Shown piece by piece: positions 18,194 to 27,753 of a DNA stretch of 64,000 bases. Position numbers and translations under genes: made by a program. Positions within the stretch are counted from its first letter, which is position 1; every line of letters starts with the position of its first letter. The stretch is from Allobosea sp. Tri-44. GTDB taxonomy: Bacteria; Pseudomonadota; Alphaproteobacteria; Rhizobiales; Beijerinckiaceae. Below the pieces are notes generated by a model that made no database searches, was not told the origin of the DNA, and saw only the letters and a program-made list of their open reading frames with translations. Location of the stretch: assembly GCF_004123845.1 (NCBI RefSeq), contig NZ_NBDP01000019.1, positions 372,001 through 436,000 of the forward strand, in the 5' to 3' direction.

Positions 18194-19183
18194 ATGACAA
18201 CGACGACTGCCTCCGCCCCCGGAATGCCGGACATGAAGTTGTCCGTGCGTCAGGTCTTCGGGATCGACAGCGATCTGGAGGTGCCGGCCTATTCCAAGCC
18301 CGAGGCGCATGTTCCCGACTTCGATTCGGATTACCGTTTCGACCGCGACACCACGATCGCGATCCTCGCCGGCTTCGCCCATAACCGCCGCGTGATGATC
18401 TCGGGCTATCACGGCACAGGCAAGTCGACCCATATCGAGCAGGTCGCGGCCCGGTTGAACTGGCCCTGCGTCCGCGTCAATCTCGACAGCCATGTCTCGC
18501 GGCTCGACCTCGTCGGCAAGGATGCGATCGTGCTGAAGGAGGGCAAGCAGATCACCGAGTTCCAGGACGGCATCCTGCCCTGGGCGCTGCAGAACAACAT
18601 CGCGCTCGTCTTCGACGAATACGATGCCGGCCGCCCGGACGTGATGTTCGTGATCCAGCGCGTGCTCGAGCAGTCGGGCAAGCTGACGCTGCTCGACCAG
18701 AAGCGCGTCATCCGCCCGCACCCCGCTTTCAGGCTCTTCGCCACCGCCAACACGGTTGGCCTCGGCGACACCTCGGGCCTCTATCACGGCACCCAGCAGA
18801 TCAACCAGGGCCAGATGGACCGCTGGTCGATCGTCACCACGCTGAACTACCTGCCTCACGACAACGAGGTCGCGATCGTGCTCGCCAAGTCGAAGCACTA
18901 TCAGGCCTCGCCGGAGGGCAAGGACATCGTCAACAAGATGGTCCGCGTCGCCGACCTGACCCGCAACGCCTTCATGAACGGCGATCTCTCGACCGTGATG
19001 AGCCCGCGTACCGTGATCACCTGGGCCGAGAACGCGGCGATCTTCGGCGACATCGGCTTCGCCTTCCGCGTCACCTTCCTCAACAAGTGCGACGAGATGG
19101 AGCGCACGCTGGTGGCGGAGTTCTTCCAGCGCTCCTTCGGCAAGGAGCTGCCGGAGAGCGCGGTCAACGTCGTTCTGAGCTGA
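18194..19183 (+). CDS. cobS: cobaltochelatase subunit CobS
   Basis: The 329-residue AAA+ ATPase of the aerobic CobNST cobaltochelatase helps insert Co2+ into hydrogenobyrinic acid a,c-diamide in vitamin B12 synthesis. Walker A is GYHGTGKST (71-79) and Walker B is ALVFDEYD near 140; the length matches the family. The start at 18,194 is supported by a GGAGAAG ribosome site at 18,183-18,189. Its partner cobT lies downstream, separated by two short genes on the same strand. The large subunit cobN is not in the window. Confidence 0.97.
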   Translation: MTTTTASAPGMPDMKLSVRQVFGIDSDLEVPAYSKPEAHVPDFDSDYRFDRDTTIAILAGFAHNRRVMISGYHGTGKSTHIEQVAARLNWPCVRVNLDSHVSRLDLVGKDAIVLKEGKQITEFQDGILPWALQNNIALVFDEYDAGRPDVMFVIQRVLEQSGKLTLLDQKRVIRPHPAFRLFATANTVGLGDTSGLYHGTQQINQGQMDRWSIVTTLNYLPHDNEVAIVLAKSKHYQASPEGKDIVNKMVRVADLTRNAFMNGDLSTVMSPRTVITWAENAAIFGDIGFAFRVTFLNKCDEMERTLVAEFFQRSFGKELPESAVNVVLS

Positions 19184-19188
19184 AGCAT

Positions 19189-19225
19189 GTTCCGCAAAAG
19201 TGGATCCCACTTTTGCGATCGGAAC
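19189..19225. repeat. palindromic repeat after cobS
   Basis: CGCAAAAGTGG at 19,193-19,203 pairs with CCACTTTTGCG at 19,207-19,217, flanked by GTTCC and GGAAC. It starts five bases after the cobS stop. It resembles the short dispersed Rhizobiales repeats and may lower read-through into the next gene. Confidence 0.6.
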
Positions 19226-19251
19226 GCGCTCAACTAATTGGGAGACCGGCC

Positions 19252-19602
19252 ATGGCGCAGTACGAAGGGTCCTGTCATTGCGGACGGGTCGCCTATGAGG
19301 TCGAGGCCGACCTTGCCAAGACGATCACCTGCAACTGCTCCTATTGCCAGCGCCGCGGCTCGGTGCTGGCCTTCGCCCCAGCGACGAACTTCACCCTGAC
19401 CAAGGGCGAGGATGCGCTGACCGAGTACCGCTTCAACTCGCAGAAAATCCAACATCTGTTCTGCGAGGCCTGCGGTATCGAATCCTTTGCCCGCGCCAAC
19501 GCGCCGGACGGCACGCCGACCATCGCGATCAACGTGCGTTGCCTTGCCGGCGTCGAGCCGACCGAGCTCACGTCGATCCAATATGACGGACGGGCGCGCT
19601 GA
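19252..19602 (+). CDS. GFA (glutathione-dependent formaldehyde-activating)-family protein
   Basis: The 116-residue protein has the zinc-binding cysteine pattern of the GFA/CENP-V fold: CHCG near residue 9, CNCSYC near 29-34 and a third pair, CEACG, near 75. Family members bind zinc and some bind glutathione adducts, but few have proven reactions. The start ATG follows an AATTGGGAGACC ribosome site. It lies between cobS and the GNAT gene on the same strand, an odd place for it, and nothing links it to cobalamin synthesis. Confidence 0.88.
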   Translation: MAQYEGSCHCGRVAYEVEADLAKTITCNCSYCQRRGSVLAFAPATNFTLTKGEDALTEYRFNSQKIQHLFCEACGIESFARANAPDGTPTIAINVRCLAGVEPTELTSIQYDGRAR

Positions 19603-19614
19603 GGGAGCCCGCCG

Positions 19615-20055
19615 GTGAGCATCGCCGCCGAGAGCAAGCGAGCCACGATCCAGCGCGAAGCGGATTTTGCCGCGACGCGTGAGGTCGTCCTGCGCGGTCT
19701 TGCCGCGCATAACGAGTCCAGGGTCGGGCCGCGGAATGCGCAGCCATTGGCGTTGAGCTTGCGCGATGAGAGCGGCGCCATGGTCGGCGGTCTCGTCGGC
19801 GAGCTCAAATGGCAGTGGCTCTATGTCGATCTGTTCTGGATCGACGAGGGCCATCGCGGCGCCGGCCATGGCGAGGCGCTGCTGGCAATGGCCGAGCAGG
19901 CGGCGCGCGACTACGGCGCACGCGGCGTCTATCTCGGCACGATGAGCATCCAGGCGCCGGGCTTCTATCCCCGCATGGGCTATCGCGAATGCGGTCGCAT
20001 GGACGACTATCCGGTCGCCGGCCAGACGTTCCATCATTTCATGAAGGCGCTATGA
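19615..20055 (+). CDS. GNAT-family N-acetyltransferase
   Basis: The 146-residue GTG-started protein has a strong GAGGGAG site 8-14 bases upstream. The GNAT core is clear: the beta4 strand LYVDLFWID, then the acetyl-CoA loop [11 protein letters not shown] and a C-terminal [10 protein letters not shown] strand. It should acetylate an amino group of a small molecule or protein; the substrate is unknown. Its stop overlaps the cobT start (ATGA), so it is made together with CobT. Confidence 0.85.
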   Translation: MSIAAESKRATIQREADFAATREVVLRGLAAHNESRVGPRNAQPLALSLRDESGAMVGGLVGELKWQWLYVDLFWIDEGHRGAGHGEALLAMAEQAARDYGARGVYLGTMSIQAPGFYPRMGYRECGRMDDYPVAGQTFHHFMKAL

Positions 20056-21950
20056 GCATCTCCAACCGCAAGCCCGGAACCCCGAAGGAAGCGCCGGCCG
20101 AGCCGCTGAAGCGGGCGGTTTCGGGCGCGATGAAGGCGATCGCGCGCAAGCCGGAGATGGAGATCGTCTTCGCCGCCGACAAACCTTCGCTGGTCGGCGA
20201 GCGCGCCCGCCTGCCGGAGCCGCCGCGCAAACTCACGGCTGGCGATATCGCGATCCTGCGTGGCCATGCCGATTCGATGGCGCTGCGCCTCGCCTGCCAT
20301 GATGCTGCGGTCCACCGCCGGGCCGCGCCCGAAGGCGATGCGGCCCGGGCGGTGTTCGACGCGGTCGAGCAGTCACGGGTCGAATGCGTCGGTTCTCGTC
20401 GGATGAGCGGCATGGCCGGCAATATCTCGGCGATGCTGGAGGACCGCTATCATCGCGGCGGCCGCTATGAGGAGATCACTGACCGGGCCGATGCGCCGCT
20501 CGAGGATGCGCTCGCCCTGATGGTGCGCGAGCGCCTGACCGGCCTGAAACCGCCGAAGGCTGCCGAGAAGCTGGTCGAACTCTGGCGCGAGCAGATCGAG
20601 GCCAAGGCCGGTGGCGATCTCGACCGGCTGGCCAAGGCGATCGAGGACCAGCGTGCCTTCGCCCGTACCGTGCGCGACATGCTGGTCTCGCTCGATATGG
20701 CCGAGCAGAGCAGTCAGGGCGACGAGTCCGATGAGGATGAGGACGACCAGGACCAGTCCTCCGAGGAGCAGCAGCAGGAAGAAGGCGAAGCCGAGCAGCA
20801 GAGCCAGGGCGAGCGCTCCGAGACCGAGACCAGCGAGGACGCTGCCGAGGAGCTGCAGGAGGGCGCCTCCGAGGCTGCCGACGCGCCGGCCGGGGACTGG
20901 GACGAGGAAGACGAGAACTCCGAGGCCGAGGAGGCCGGCGAGGCGCCGCGTCCGCGCGACAGCCGCGCCAACGACCGGCCGCAGACCGACTACAAGCCTT
21001 ACACCCAGAAGTTCGACGAGATCGTCACGGCGGAAGAGCTCTGCGACGCCGAGGAGCTGACGCGCCTGCGCGCCTATCTCGACAAGCAATTGGCGCATCT
21101 GCAGGGCGTCGTCGCCCGGCTGGCGAACCGCCTGCAACGCCGGCTGATGGCGCAGCAGAACCGCTCCTGGCAGTTCGATCTGGAGGAGGGTGCTCTCGAT
21201 CCCTCGCGCCTGCCGCGCATCATCATCGACCCGTTCCAGCCGCTCTCCTTCAGGCAGGAATCGGACACGAATTTCCGCGACACGGTGGTGACGCTGCTGA
21301 TCGACAATTCCGGCTCGATGCGCGGCCGGCCGATCACGGTCGCGGCGACCTGCGCCGACATCCTGGCGCGGACGCTGGAGCGCTGCGGCGTCAAGGTCGA
21401 GCTGCTCGGCTTCACCACCCGCGCCTGGAAGGGCGGGCTGTCGCGCGAGAGCTGGCTGCAATCGGGCAAGCCGGCCAATCCCGGCCGCCTCAACGATCTC
21501 CGGCACATCATCTACAAGGCGGCAGATGCCCCGTGGCGGCGGGCGCGCAAGAATCTCGGCCTGATGATGCGCGAGGGGCTGCTCAAGGAGAACATCGACG
21601 GCGAGGCGCTCGACTGGGCGCATAAGCGCCTGCTCGGCCGGCCGGAGCAGCGCAAGATCCTGATGGTGATCTCGGACGGCGCGCCGGTCGACGATTCAAC
21701 GCTCTCGGTCAATGCCGGCAGCTATCTCGAGCGGCATCTGCGCCACATCATCGCCGAGATCGAGACGCGCTCGCCGGTCGAACTGATCGCGATCGGCATC
21801 GGCCACGACGTCACGCGCTATTATCGCCGCGCCGTCACCATCGTCGATGCCGAGGAGCTCGGCGGCGTGATGACCGAGAAGCTGGCGGAGCTGTTCGAGG
21901 AGGACGCTGCCGCCGGATCGGGCTCGCGAGGCTCGCGCCGCCTGCAATGA
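20052..21950 (+). CDS. cobT: cobaltochelatase subunit CobT
   Basis: The 632-residue partner of CobS starts at 20,052. It has the typical layout: an N-terminal helical domain, a long acidic Glu/Asp/Gln-rich linker (about 215-325), and a C-terminal von Willebrand A domain. The metal-ion site is D418-N-S420-G-S422 and a later SDGAP loop completes it. CobT and CobS form a two-ring ATPase that drives cobalt insertion by CobN. Translation is coupled to the GNAT gene before it and the phytase-like gene after it (ATGA at both ends). Confidence 0.97.
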   Translation: MSISNRKPGTPKEAPAEPLKRAVSGAMKAIARKPEMEIVFAADKPSLVGERARLPEPPRKLTAGDIAILRGHADSMALRLACHDAAVHRRAAPEGDAARAVFDAVEQSRVECVGSRRMSGMAGNISAMLEDRYHRGGRYEEITDRADAPLEDALALMVRERLTGLKPPKAAEKLVELWREQIEAKAGGDLDRLAKAIEDQRAFARTVRDMLVSLDMAEQSSQGDESDEDEDDQDQSSEEQQQEEGEAEQQSQGERSETETSEDAAEELQEGASEAADAPAGDWDEEDENSEAEEAGEAPRPRDSRANDRPQTDYKPYTQKFDEIVTAEELCDAEELTRLRAYLDKQLAHLQGVVARLANRLQRRLMAQQNRSWQFDLEEGALDPSRLPRIIIDPFQPLSFRQESDTNFRDTVVTLLIDNSGSMRGRPITVAATCADILARTLERCGVKVELLGFTTRAWKGGLSRESWLQSGKPANPGRLNDLRHIIYKAADAPWRRARKNLGLMMREGLLKENIDGEALDWAHKRLLGRPEQRKILMVISDGAPVDDSTLSVNAGSYLERHLRHIIAEIETRSPVELIAIGIGHDVTRYYRRAVTIVDAEELGGVMTEKLAELFEEDAAAGSGSRGSRRLQ

Positions 21951-22957
21951 GTCTGAGCCGCCGCAGCATCATCGCCGGCCTCGGCGCGGCGGCTCTCAGC
22001 CTGCCCGCGCGGGCGCAGAGCCTCGAGCCGGCGCGCGTCCCGGTCAGTATCTCTGCGCGGCCGATCGTGAGCTTCGAGCCCGGCAATGCCGCGAAGACCC
22101 GCTTCGGGCAGCTGATCTTCCGCGGCGGGCTTCAGCTTTCGGGCAGTCATCCCCGCTTCGGCGGCTTCTCGGGGCTGTGGCGCTCGCCCGATGGGGCGCG
22201 GATCGTCGCCATCACCGACAACGGCTTCTGGCTGACGGCCAAGCTCGCACGCAGCGCCGGCAAGCTCAGCGGGCTGGAGGAGGCCGAGCTCGCGCCGATC
22301 CTCGGAGCGTCCGGGAAGCCGCTGCATCGCTCGCGCTATTACGACACCGAATCGCTCGCTATGCAGGGTGGCATCGCCTTCATCGGCGTCGAGCGTGCCC
22401 ATGACATCCTGCGCTTTGATTTCGCCCGCCATGGCGTCGAGGCGCGGGCGCAACTCGTGCCGACGCCGCCGGCGCTGAAGCGTCTGCCGAGCAATCGTGG
22501 GCTGGAGGCGCTCGGTGTGCTGCCGGTCGGCCATGCGCTCGCCGGGGCGCTGATCGCGATTTCGGAGCGCTCCGGCCGCGAGGACGAGCCGACCACGGGC
22601 TTCATCATCGGCGGGCGCCAGCCGGGGACGCTGCAGGTGATCCGCCGCGACGGCTACGACATCACGGATCTCGCCTTCCTTCCGGGCGGCGACATGCTGC
22701 TGCTGGAGCGCTGGTACAAGCCGCTGCGCGGCGTCGGCATGCGCATCCGCCGCATTACTGGCGGTACGATCCGGGCAGGCGCGCAGCTGGACGGACCGCT
22801 GCTGATCGAGGCCGATCTCGGCCAGGAGATCGACAATATGGAGGGGATGGCCGTCCACCAAGAGAACGGGCGGACGATCGTCACTCTGATCTCGGACGAT
22901 AATTTCTCGACTTTCCTGCAGCGGACGGTGCTGCTGGAGTTCGAGCTGGCGCAGTAA
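21947..22957 (+). CDS. secreted esterase-like (phytase-type propeller) protein
   Basis: The 336-residue protein has a Tat-type signal ([14 protein letters not shown]) and an alanine-rich cleavage site after residue ~23. The rest matches the 'esterase-like activity of phytase' beta-propeller family: [20 protein letters not shown] and DNMEGMAV blocks. It is probably a periplasmic phosphodiesterase-like or binding protein; activity is unproven in the family. Its start overlaps the cobT stop by four bases, an arrangement I recall from other Rhizobiales. Confidence 0.82.
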   Translation: MSLSRRSIIAGLGAAALSLPARAQSLEPARVPVSISARPIVSFEPGNAAKTRFGQLIFRGGLQLSGSHPRFGGFSGLWRSPDGARIVAITDNGFWLTAKLARSAGKLSGLEEAELAPILGASGKPLHRSRYYDTESLAMQGGIAFIGVERAHDILRFDFARHGVEARAQLVPTPPALKRLPSNRGLEALGVLPVGHALAGALIAISERSGREDEPTTGFIIGGRQPGTLQVIRRDGYDITDLAFLPGGDMLLLERWYKPLRGVGMRIRRITGGTIRAGAQLDGPLLIEADLGQEIDNMEGMAVHQENGRTIVTLISDDNFSTFLQRTVLLEFELAQ

Positions 22958-22992
22958 CAGCGCACGTCATGCTTGAGCGGGATGAGGCTCAA

Positions 22993-23087
22993 CCGTCATG
23001 CTCGCCCTTGCGGCGAGCATCCACGTCTTGACCACCGCATTGCAGGAAGGAAGACGTGGATGGTCGGGACAAGCCCGACCATGACGG
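22993..23087. repeat. 95-base intergenic palindromic repeat
   Basis: CCGTCATG at 22,993 pairs with CATGACGG ending at 23,087. CCACGTCTT (23,021-23,029) pairs with AAGACGTGG (23,051-23,059), and two small internal hairpins flank these. A separate short hairpin (TTGAGC/GCTCAA, 22,973-22,992) precedes it. It belongs to a dispersed Rhizobiales repeat type and lies between convergent genes. Confidence 0.7.
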
Positions 23088-23100
23088 AAGAGCCCAAACG

Positions 23101-23123
23101 AAAAAAGCGGCCTTGCGGCCGCT
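23101..23123 (-). terminator. intrinsic terminator of rpmB
   Basis: On the minus strand AGCGGCC, a GCAA loop and GGCCGCT are followed by a run of six T residues (A-run at 23,101-23,106 on the plus strand). It lies 28 bases beyond the rpmB stop codon. Confidence 0.88.
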
Positions 23124-23150
23124 TCGTTCAATCCCGAGGGGAAAGCCCGC

Positions 23151-23438
23151 TCAGTTGGCGGCGAGCTTCTTCTCGATGTCGCGCTTCAGCGTCAGCGCGC
23201 CCGGCGAGAGCTCACCGGCCGGAGCCTTGACGAGGAAGGCGTCGAGGCCGCCGCGATGGTCGACGGTGCGCAGCGCGTTCGCCGAGACGCGCAGGCGGAC
23301 CGAGCGGCCGAGCGCATCGGACTGCAGCGTGACGTTGACCAAGTTCGGCCGGAAGACCGTCTTGGTCTTGCGGTTCGAGTGGCTGACGAGGTGGCCGGTC
23401 TGGGTGGCTTTCCCGGTCAGTTCGCAACGGCGGGCCAT
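23151..23438 (-). CDS. rpmB: 50S ribosomal protein L28
   Basis: The 95-residue basic protein has the L28 N-terminus ([20 protein letters not shown]), then the conserved [12 protein letters not shown] segment and a C-terminal lysine-rich helix. It is a structural part of the large ribosomal subunit. It is a single-gene unit with its own terminator and is divergent from the DUF3108 gene, a pairing I recall in several Rhizobiales. The CXnC zinc pairs of some L28 proteins are absent (one cysteine only). Confidence 0.97.
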   Translation of the reverse strand: MARRCELTGKATQTGHLVSHSNRKTKTVFRPNLVNVTLQSDALGRSVRLRVSANALRTVDHRGGLDAFLVKAPAGELSPGALTLKRDIEKKLAAN

Positions 23439-23691
23439 GATCGTGTTCCCAAAATCTCCGAATGCTCAACGCAAATTGCCGACACGCGACGTGCCGGCAG
23501 GCAAGCACCGGAAGTCAAATTGAAGTGGCGGGTCTATAGCCGCCGGCTGGCGGGCCGTCAAGGCACGTGCGCGGAAACGCCTGCGGAAACATCTCGGTAA
23601 CCATTATCCCGCCAAGCTGGCGCGAGCCAGTCACGATTCGGACCGAATCTCAGTGCATGCGACGCCCTTGGTCGCGCCCGGAGCCTGCGCA

Positions 23692-24522
23692 ATGAAGCTC
23701 GCTTTGCCGTCTGCCAGCAGCGCCCGCCTCGCGGCGCTGATGCTTGCATTGTCGGCGCCGGCCGCGCAGGCGGCCTCGCTCGACGCGACCTATGACGTCT
23801 CGCTGCTCGGCCTGTCTCTCGGCAAGGCCAACCTGTCCGGTGGTATCGACGGCGGCAGCTACAAGCTCGACGCCAATGCGAAGCTGACCGGGCTCGTCGG
23901 CAGCTTCACCGGCGGGCGCGGCTCGGGCGCGGCGACCGGCAACCTCAATGGTGGCAGGCTCTCGCCGGCGACCTTTGCCGTTTCCTCGGCCAATTCCAGC
24001 GAAAGCCGCACCGTGCGCATGGCGCTCGACCGCAACGCCGTGCAGGCGCTGGCGATCGAGCCGCCGATCGATGCCAAGCCCGATCGCGTCCCGCTCAAGG
24101 ACGAGCACCAGCGCAACATCATGGACCCGCTCAGCGCCTTCCTGATGCCGGTCGAGGTCTCGGGCCGCGGCAGCGGCGCGGCTGCCTGCAATCGCACGCT
24201 GGCGATCTTCGACGGCGCGGCGCGCTACGACATCAAGCTGAGCTATTCCGGCACGCGCGAGATCAAGATCGACGGCTATAGCGGCCCGGTCTCGGTCTGC
24301 CAGGCGCGCTATGTTCCGATCGCCGGACACCGCACCTTGCGGCCCTCGACCAAGTTCATGGCCGAGAACAAGGAAATCTCGACCTGGCTCGCTCCCGTCG
24401 CCGGGACGAACATGATGCTGCCGGTGCGCATCTCGGTGAAGACGATGATCGGCACCGCGGTGATCGAGGCCTCGATCTTCAAGGTCGATCCGGGCGTGAC
24501 GGCGACGACGACGCGGAACTGA
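23692..24522 (+). CDS. DUF3108 periplasmic protein
   Basis: The 276-residue protein starts at ATG 23,692, supported by a GGAG site 10 bases upstream and by the signal peptide that begins there (alanine-rich, cleaved near AAQAASLD). The mature part is a beta-rich DUF3108 domain with four cysteines, two of them likely paired. The family is periplasmic and of unknown function. The last 44 bases overlap, on the opposite strand, the end of the putative immunity gene. Confidence 0.85.
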   Translation: MKLALPSASSARLAALMLALSAPAAQAASLDATYDVSLLGLSLGKANLSGGIDGGSYKLDANAKLTGLVGSFTGGRGSGAATGNLNGGRLSPATFAVSSANSSESRTVRMALDRNAVQALAIEPPIDAKPDRVPLKDEHQRNIMDPLSAFLMPVEVSGRGSGAAACNRTLAIFDGAARYDIKLSYSGTREIKIDGYSGPVSVCQARYVPIAGHRTLRPSTKFMAENKEISTWLAPVAGTNMMLPVRISVKTMIGTAVIEASIFKVDPGVTATTTRN

Positions 24523-25177
24523 TTTCGAGCGGGAAGGGCGTCGGTTCGTAATACGCTTCGAGACCGAGCCTCGTGATCAGCTCGCGCTCCCATTCGTGTA
24601 GCAGAGCGATCAGTGCCGGCCTGTCGCCGGCTTCGAGCAGGGGGTCGGCGCGGTCGGTGGTCTTCCGCCAGATGCGTCCCCAGTAGGATTCAGGGTCGCG
24701 AGCGCAGCGCTCATGCAGCGCGCGGCATTTCATCCGAGCTGTGTCCAGATCGCCGCGGGCGATGTCGATGCGGATGTCGGTGTCGACATGATCGGCCAGT
24801 CGGCTTGTGATGAAATCTGCCTCTGTGACCAGTCGCACGAAATCGTCGAGAGTTTGTGTGTCTCGGATGCACGGTAAAATTTGCTCATTGACGCAAGCGA
24901 TGAACCTTTCGTCAATGTCGGGTCTGGACCAGAACCAGAATTGATGTGTTCCTGGTACAAACCATTTTTCCCATTCGAGAGTGAATCCTGTGCTAAAAGT
25001 AGGGCAAAACTTCCAGATCACTCGAAAATGATCTGCTTCTGATGTACGCAATACATCGATACGATTGATGACGTGCTGGATCGTGCGGTGGAAAGTTTGC
25101 CATTCTTTCTGAACAAATTCATTTTGCGGCCCAGTCAGCGGTCTCACAAGTCTGTTGATCTGACGGATCGTCGTCAT
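24479..25177 (-). CDS. putative immunity protein of a nuclease toxin
   Basis: The 232-residue protein is not recognised by sequence. It is soluble, acidic and tryptophan-rich, with no signal peptide or helix-turn-helix. Its coding sequence is visibly poorer in GC than the genes around it. The ATG overlaps the TGA of the toxin-like gene upstream (ATGA), the standard layout for a toxin followed by its antidote. The last ~14 codons are antisense to the end of the DUF3108 gene and give a Ser/Pro/Arg tail that looks acquired. Immunity function is inferred from position and base composition only. Confidence 0.6.
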   Translation of the reverse strand: MTTIRQINRLVRPLTGPQNEFVQKEWQTFHRTIQHVINRIDVLRTSEADHFRVIWKFCPTFSTGFTLEWEKWFVPGTHQFWFWSRPDIDERFIACVNEQILPCIRDTQTLDDFVRLVTEADFITSRLADHVDTDIRIDIARGDLDTARMKCRALHERCARDPESYWGRIWRKTTDRADPLLEAGDRPALIALLHEWERELITRLGLEAYYEPTPFPLEISSASSSPSRPDRP

Positions 25178-26367
25178 CGCGTTGGCCTGATTTCAGTTAC
25201 GACAATGCGACGGACGCCAGTGAATCGCTTGTAGACAGTTCCTGCAATTTCGGCCGCACGCTCCGGAGACAGGCCAGCTTTGCCGGTCTTGATATCATAG
25301 ACGCACACGATTCCGTTGTGGCGCTTCTCGTAGACATCGATGCGGAGCGAATTCAGTGATCCATAGGGGGCTTCATCCGGCTTTCCCTCGTACTGGCTCT
25401 TAAGAAAGGAACGCTCTGCCCGAAAATTCGGATCGCCGAGGTTTTCGACCTGCCATTTCAAGTTGGAATGAACCGCTGTTCCGAATTCTGCTGCTGAACG
25501 GTAGCTGTTGCGCGGGCCGACTGCATCGACGGCCGCATCGGTTCGGCTGCGCACTTCTTGGAAGCGTGGGCAGGCGCGATCGACCTCGTCCTCTCGAAGT
25601 TGGCCGACGAAGCTCAGATCGATTGCGTCGGGGCTGGGGGCATAGTCCCCGGCATTGAAGCCCAATACCGCCTGCAGACCGTCGAGTTTGTTGCGAGCCG
25701 AGAGCCAGTTGAACAGGGTCAGGGCGGATGTGATCGTGGTTTCGGCGAGAGCCGGCCCGCCGGGGCGTGATGGGTTCCGCGCCTCTTGTACCGTCGCCTC
25801 ACGCTCCGGCCCCCGCTCGGACCAGGTCGAGCGGGACACCACTTGGCCATTAGGCCGGCCGTCTCGGATCGTCTGGCTGCGATCGGAGGTCTCGAAGGTG
25901 GTCTTGCCGCCTTCGGGCAAAGTGACGGTGTGGCGCTCGTCCCAATCGCTGCGGCGGCCGGGTTCGGCAAATTCGGACTGGATGGTCGAGCCGTCGCGAT
26001 TGACGATAGCGCGTTCGGCCAGCGAGCCGTCCGGGCGCGCCGCATCCTGATAGAAGGCCCAGTTCTCCTCGCTGCTCGTATCGGCGACGACGTCGCTGAA
26101 GCTCAGTGCGGTCGCCAGGGCATTGCCGAGATCACCCAGCCAGTCGGTGCCCGTCAGCGTCGGATCGCCGCCGCCTCCGCCGCTGGTCCATTGCCCGCCA
26201 CCTGCGCTGCCGGCCGGCACGCGTGGCTGGTCGGGATTGTATTTGCGGGCGAGCTCGTGCCGGAGCAGCCGCGTCTGCGCCTTCAGCGAAACGAGTTTGC
26301 GGCGCAGAAGAACGATCTCGCGCCAATGTGCGTTGTCACTGGCTGAACGATGTAGCTGGTCCGGCAT
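25174..26367 (-). CDS. putative polymorphic toxin with PD-(D/E)XK-type nuclease end
   Basis: The 397-residue protein has three parts. A basic, probably coiled-coil N-terminus (about 15-42) is followed by the block NPDQPRVPAG...GGQWTSGG (44-64), a delivery-linked motif I have seen in Rhizobiales toxins and phage head-associated proteins. The middle is low complexity. The end resembles a restriction-endonuclease fold: E318, R342-x-D344 and D358-I-K360-T-G. No signal peptide or secretion gene is nearby. The immunity-like gene overlaps its stop. Nuclease activity is inferred from the motif spacing; other fold families are possible. Confidence 0.62.
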   Translation of the reverse strand: MPDQLHRSASDNAHWREIVLLRRKLVSLKAQTRLLRHELARKYNPDQPRVPAGSAGGGQWTSGGGGGDPTLTGTDWLGDLGNALATALSFSDVVADTSSEENWAFYQDAARPDGSLAERAIVNRDGSTIQSEFAEPGRRSDWDERHTVTLPEGGKTTFETSDRSQTIRDGRPNGQVVSRSTWSERGPEREATVQEARNPSRPGGPALAETTITSALTLFNWLSARNKLDGLQAVLGFNAGDYAPSPDAIDLSFVGQLREDEVDRACPRFQEVRSRTDAAVDAVGPRNSYRSAAEFGTAVHSNLKWQVENLGDPNFRAERSFLKSQYEGKPDEAPYGSLNSLRIDVYEKRHNGIVCVYDIKTGKAGLSPERAAEIAGTVYKRFTGVRRIVVTEIRPTR

Positions 26368-26557
26368 GGCGTGCTCCCTGGTCTGGAGCGCGCCATTCTG
26401 AGGCCGCCGGAACCGCCGGGGATAAGATCGTCTTCTATCCCCGCCTGCGTTTCAGCCACGGTCCGACCAGCACTGCATGGAGGCTTTGCCGTTCGACGAA
26501 TTGCGGGAGGTCCGGGTGAGGGGATAGCCTTTCCGGCGATTCGCATTCGGAGCCGTC

Positions 26558-27448
26558 ATGTCCAGCGATTTCGCCTTGCCGCCCGACCTCAGGCATCGCC
26601 AGGTCGTCGTGCGCGACACCGTTTTGCATGTCGCCGAGGTCGGCGATGGGCCGGCGGTGCTTCTGCTGCACGGCTGGCCGGAATTCTGGATGAGCTGGCT
26701 GCCGCTGATGAACCGGCTGCATGGTGAATTCCGGCTGATCGCGCCTGATCTGCGCGGCTTCGGCGACAGCGGGAAATCGGTGGGGCCGCGCAGCGATGTC
26801 GGCGCCAACAGTCATGCCGACGACATGGCGGCGCTGCTGGAGGGGCTCGGCCTTAGCCGGGTCGGCGTCGTCGGCCATGATGTCGGCGCCTATGTCGCGC
26901 AGGGACTGGCGCGGCGCCATCCGCAGCGGGTCGAGAAGCTCTTGTTCTTCAACTGCCCGACACCGAGCGTCGGCTCGGCCTGGGTCCGCGACGGCCATGT
27001 CAACGAGATCTGGTACCAGTCCTTCCAGCAATTGCCGCTGGCCGAGCAGTTGATCGGCTCCAGTCGCGAGGCCTGCGCCCTCTATCTCGGGCACTTCCTG
27101 ACGCATTGGTGCCATCGCAAGGATGCCTTCGCGCCGGTCTTCGACCTTTGGGTCGAGAATTTCATGAAACCCGGCAATCTGCGCGGCGGTTTCGACTGGT
27201 ATCGCAGCCAGAACGCGGCGCGGATCGCCGCGATCGACGGCCATCCGGCGCCGTCCGTGCCGATCCATCAGCGCACAAGGGTGCATTGGGGCCGGCACGA
27301 CCCAATCCTGAAGGCCGACTGGTCCACCTTCCTGTCGCATTATTTCGACGATGTGGAAGTGAGCTTCTGCGAGAGCGCCGGCCATTTCGTCCATATCGAG
27401 GCGCCCGACGAGGCGGCGCAGGTCTTGGGCGAGGTCTTTGGGGACTGA
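26558..27448 (+). CDS. alpha/beta hydrolase, epoxide hydrolase-like
   Basis: The 296-residue alpha/beta hydrolase has [10 protein letters not shown] for the oxyanion HGxP motif (around residue 39), nucleophile elbow GHDVGAYV with an aspartate nucleophile near 108, and a catalytic histidine in SAGHFVHIE near the end. An aspartate nucleophile fits epoxide hydrolases and fluoroacetate or haloalkane dehalogenases rather than serine esterases. It has no signal peptide. It is divergent from the toxin gene across a 190-base gap. The substrate is unknown. Confidence 0.82.
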   Translation: MSSDFALPPDLRHRQVVVRDTVLHVAEVGDGPAVLLLHGWPEFWMSWLPLMNRLHGEFRLIAPDLRGFGDSGKSVGPRSDVGANSHADDMAALLEGLGLSRVGVVGHDVGAYVAQGLARRHPQRVEKLLFFNCPTPSVGSAWVRDGHVNEIWYQSFQQLPLAEQLIGSSREACALYLGHFLTHWCHRKDAFAPVFDLWVENFMKPGNLRGGFDWYRSQNAARIAAIDGHPAPSVPIHQRTRVHWGRHDPILKADWSTFLSHYFDDVEVSFCESAGHFVHIEAPDEAAQVLGEVFGD

Positions 27449-27753
27449 TGGCAGGTCACTTGCGGCAATCGTCGCCGATCCCTCTCGTCTTCCCGCGTGG
27501 CGCGCCTACATAGGCGAGAGCGGCCTCGCGCGCGTAAGTCGGCGAAGGATGGTCAATGAGGGCGATTCAAAATCTTGTGGTTTTTGAATCGCTTGCCGCA
27601 ATATCTCGCCGTGAACGAAACCTGATTCTGTGGGAGTCAGCGATTCGACCCCGCTTCGTTCCGGACTCGTTCTGTTCACGAATCGGGTTGCTTTTACGCC
27701 GCCCGACTCGATAGGGCTCGCGGCCGCCCAGACTGCAGGAAAGCTCCAGCGTC
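27449..27753. other. gene-free stretch before the helicase
   Basis: This 305-base gap holds no convincing gene. It is richer in A/T than its surroundings and contains the inverted repeat at 27,562-27,592. The helicase promoter should lie in its right half. Confidence 0.5.
27562..27592. repeat. perfect 11-base inverted repeat
   Basis: GCGATTCAAAA (27,562-27,572) and its exact reverse complement (27,582-27,592) flank a 9-base loop. It could be a hairpin ending the hydrolase transcript or an operator for the helicase. No neighbouring regulator gene favours the latter. Confidence 0.55.
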
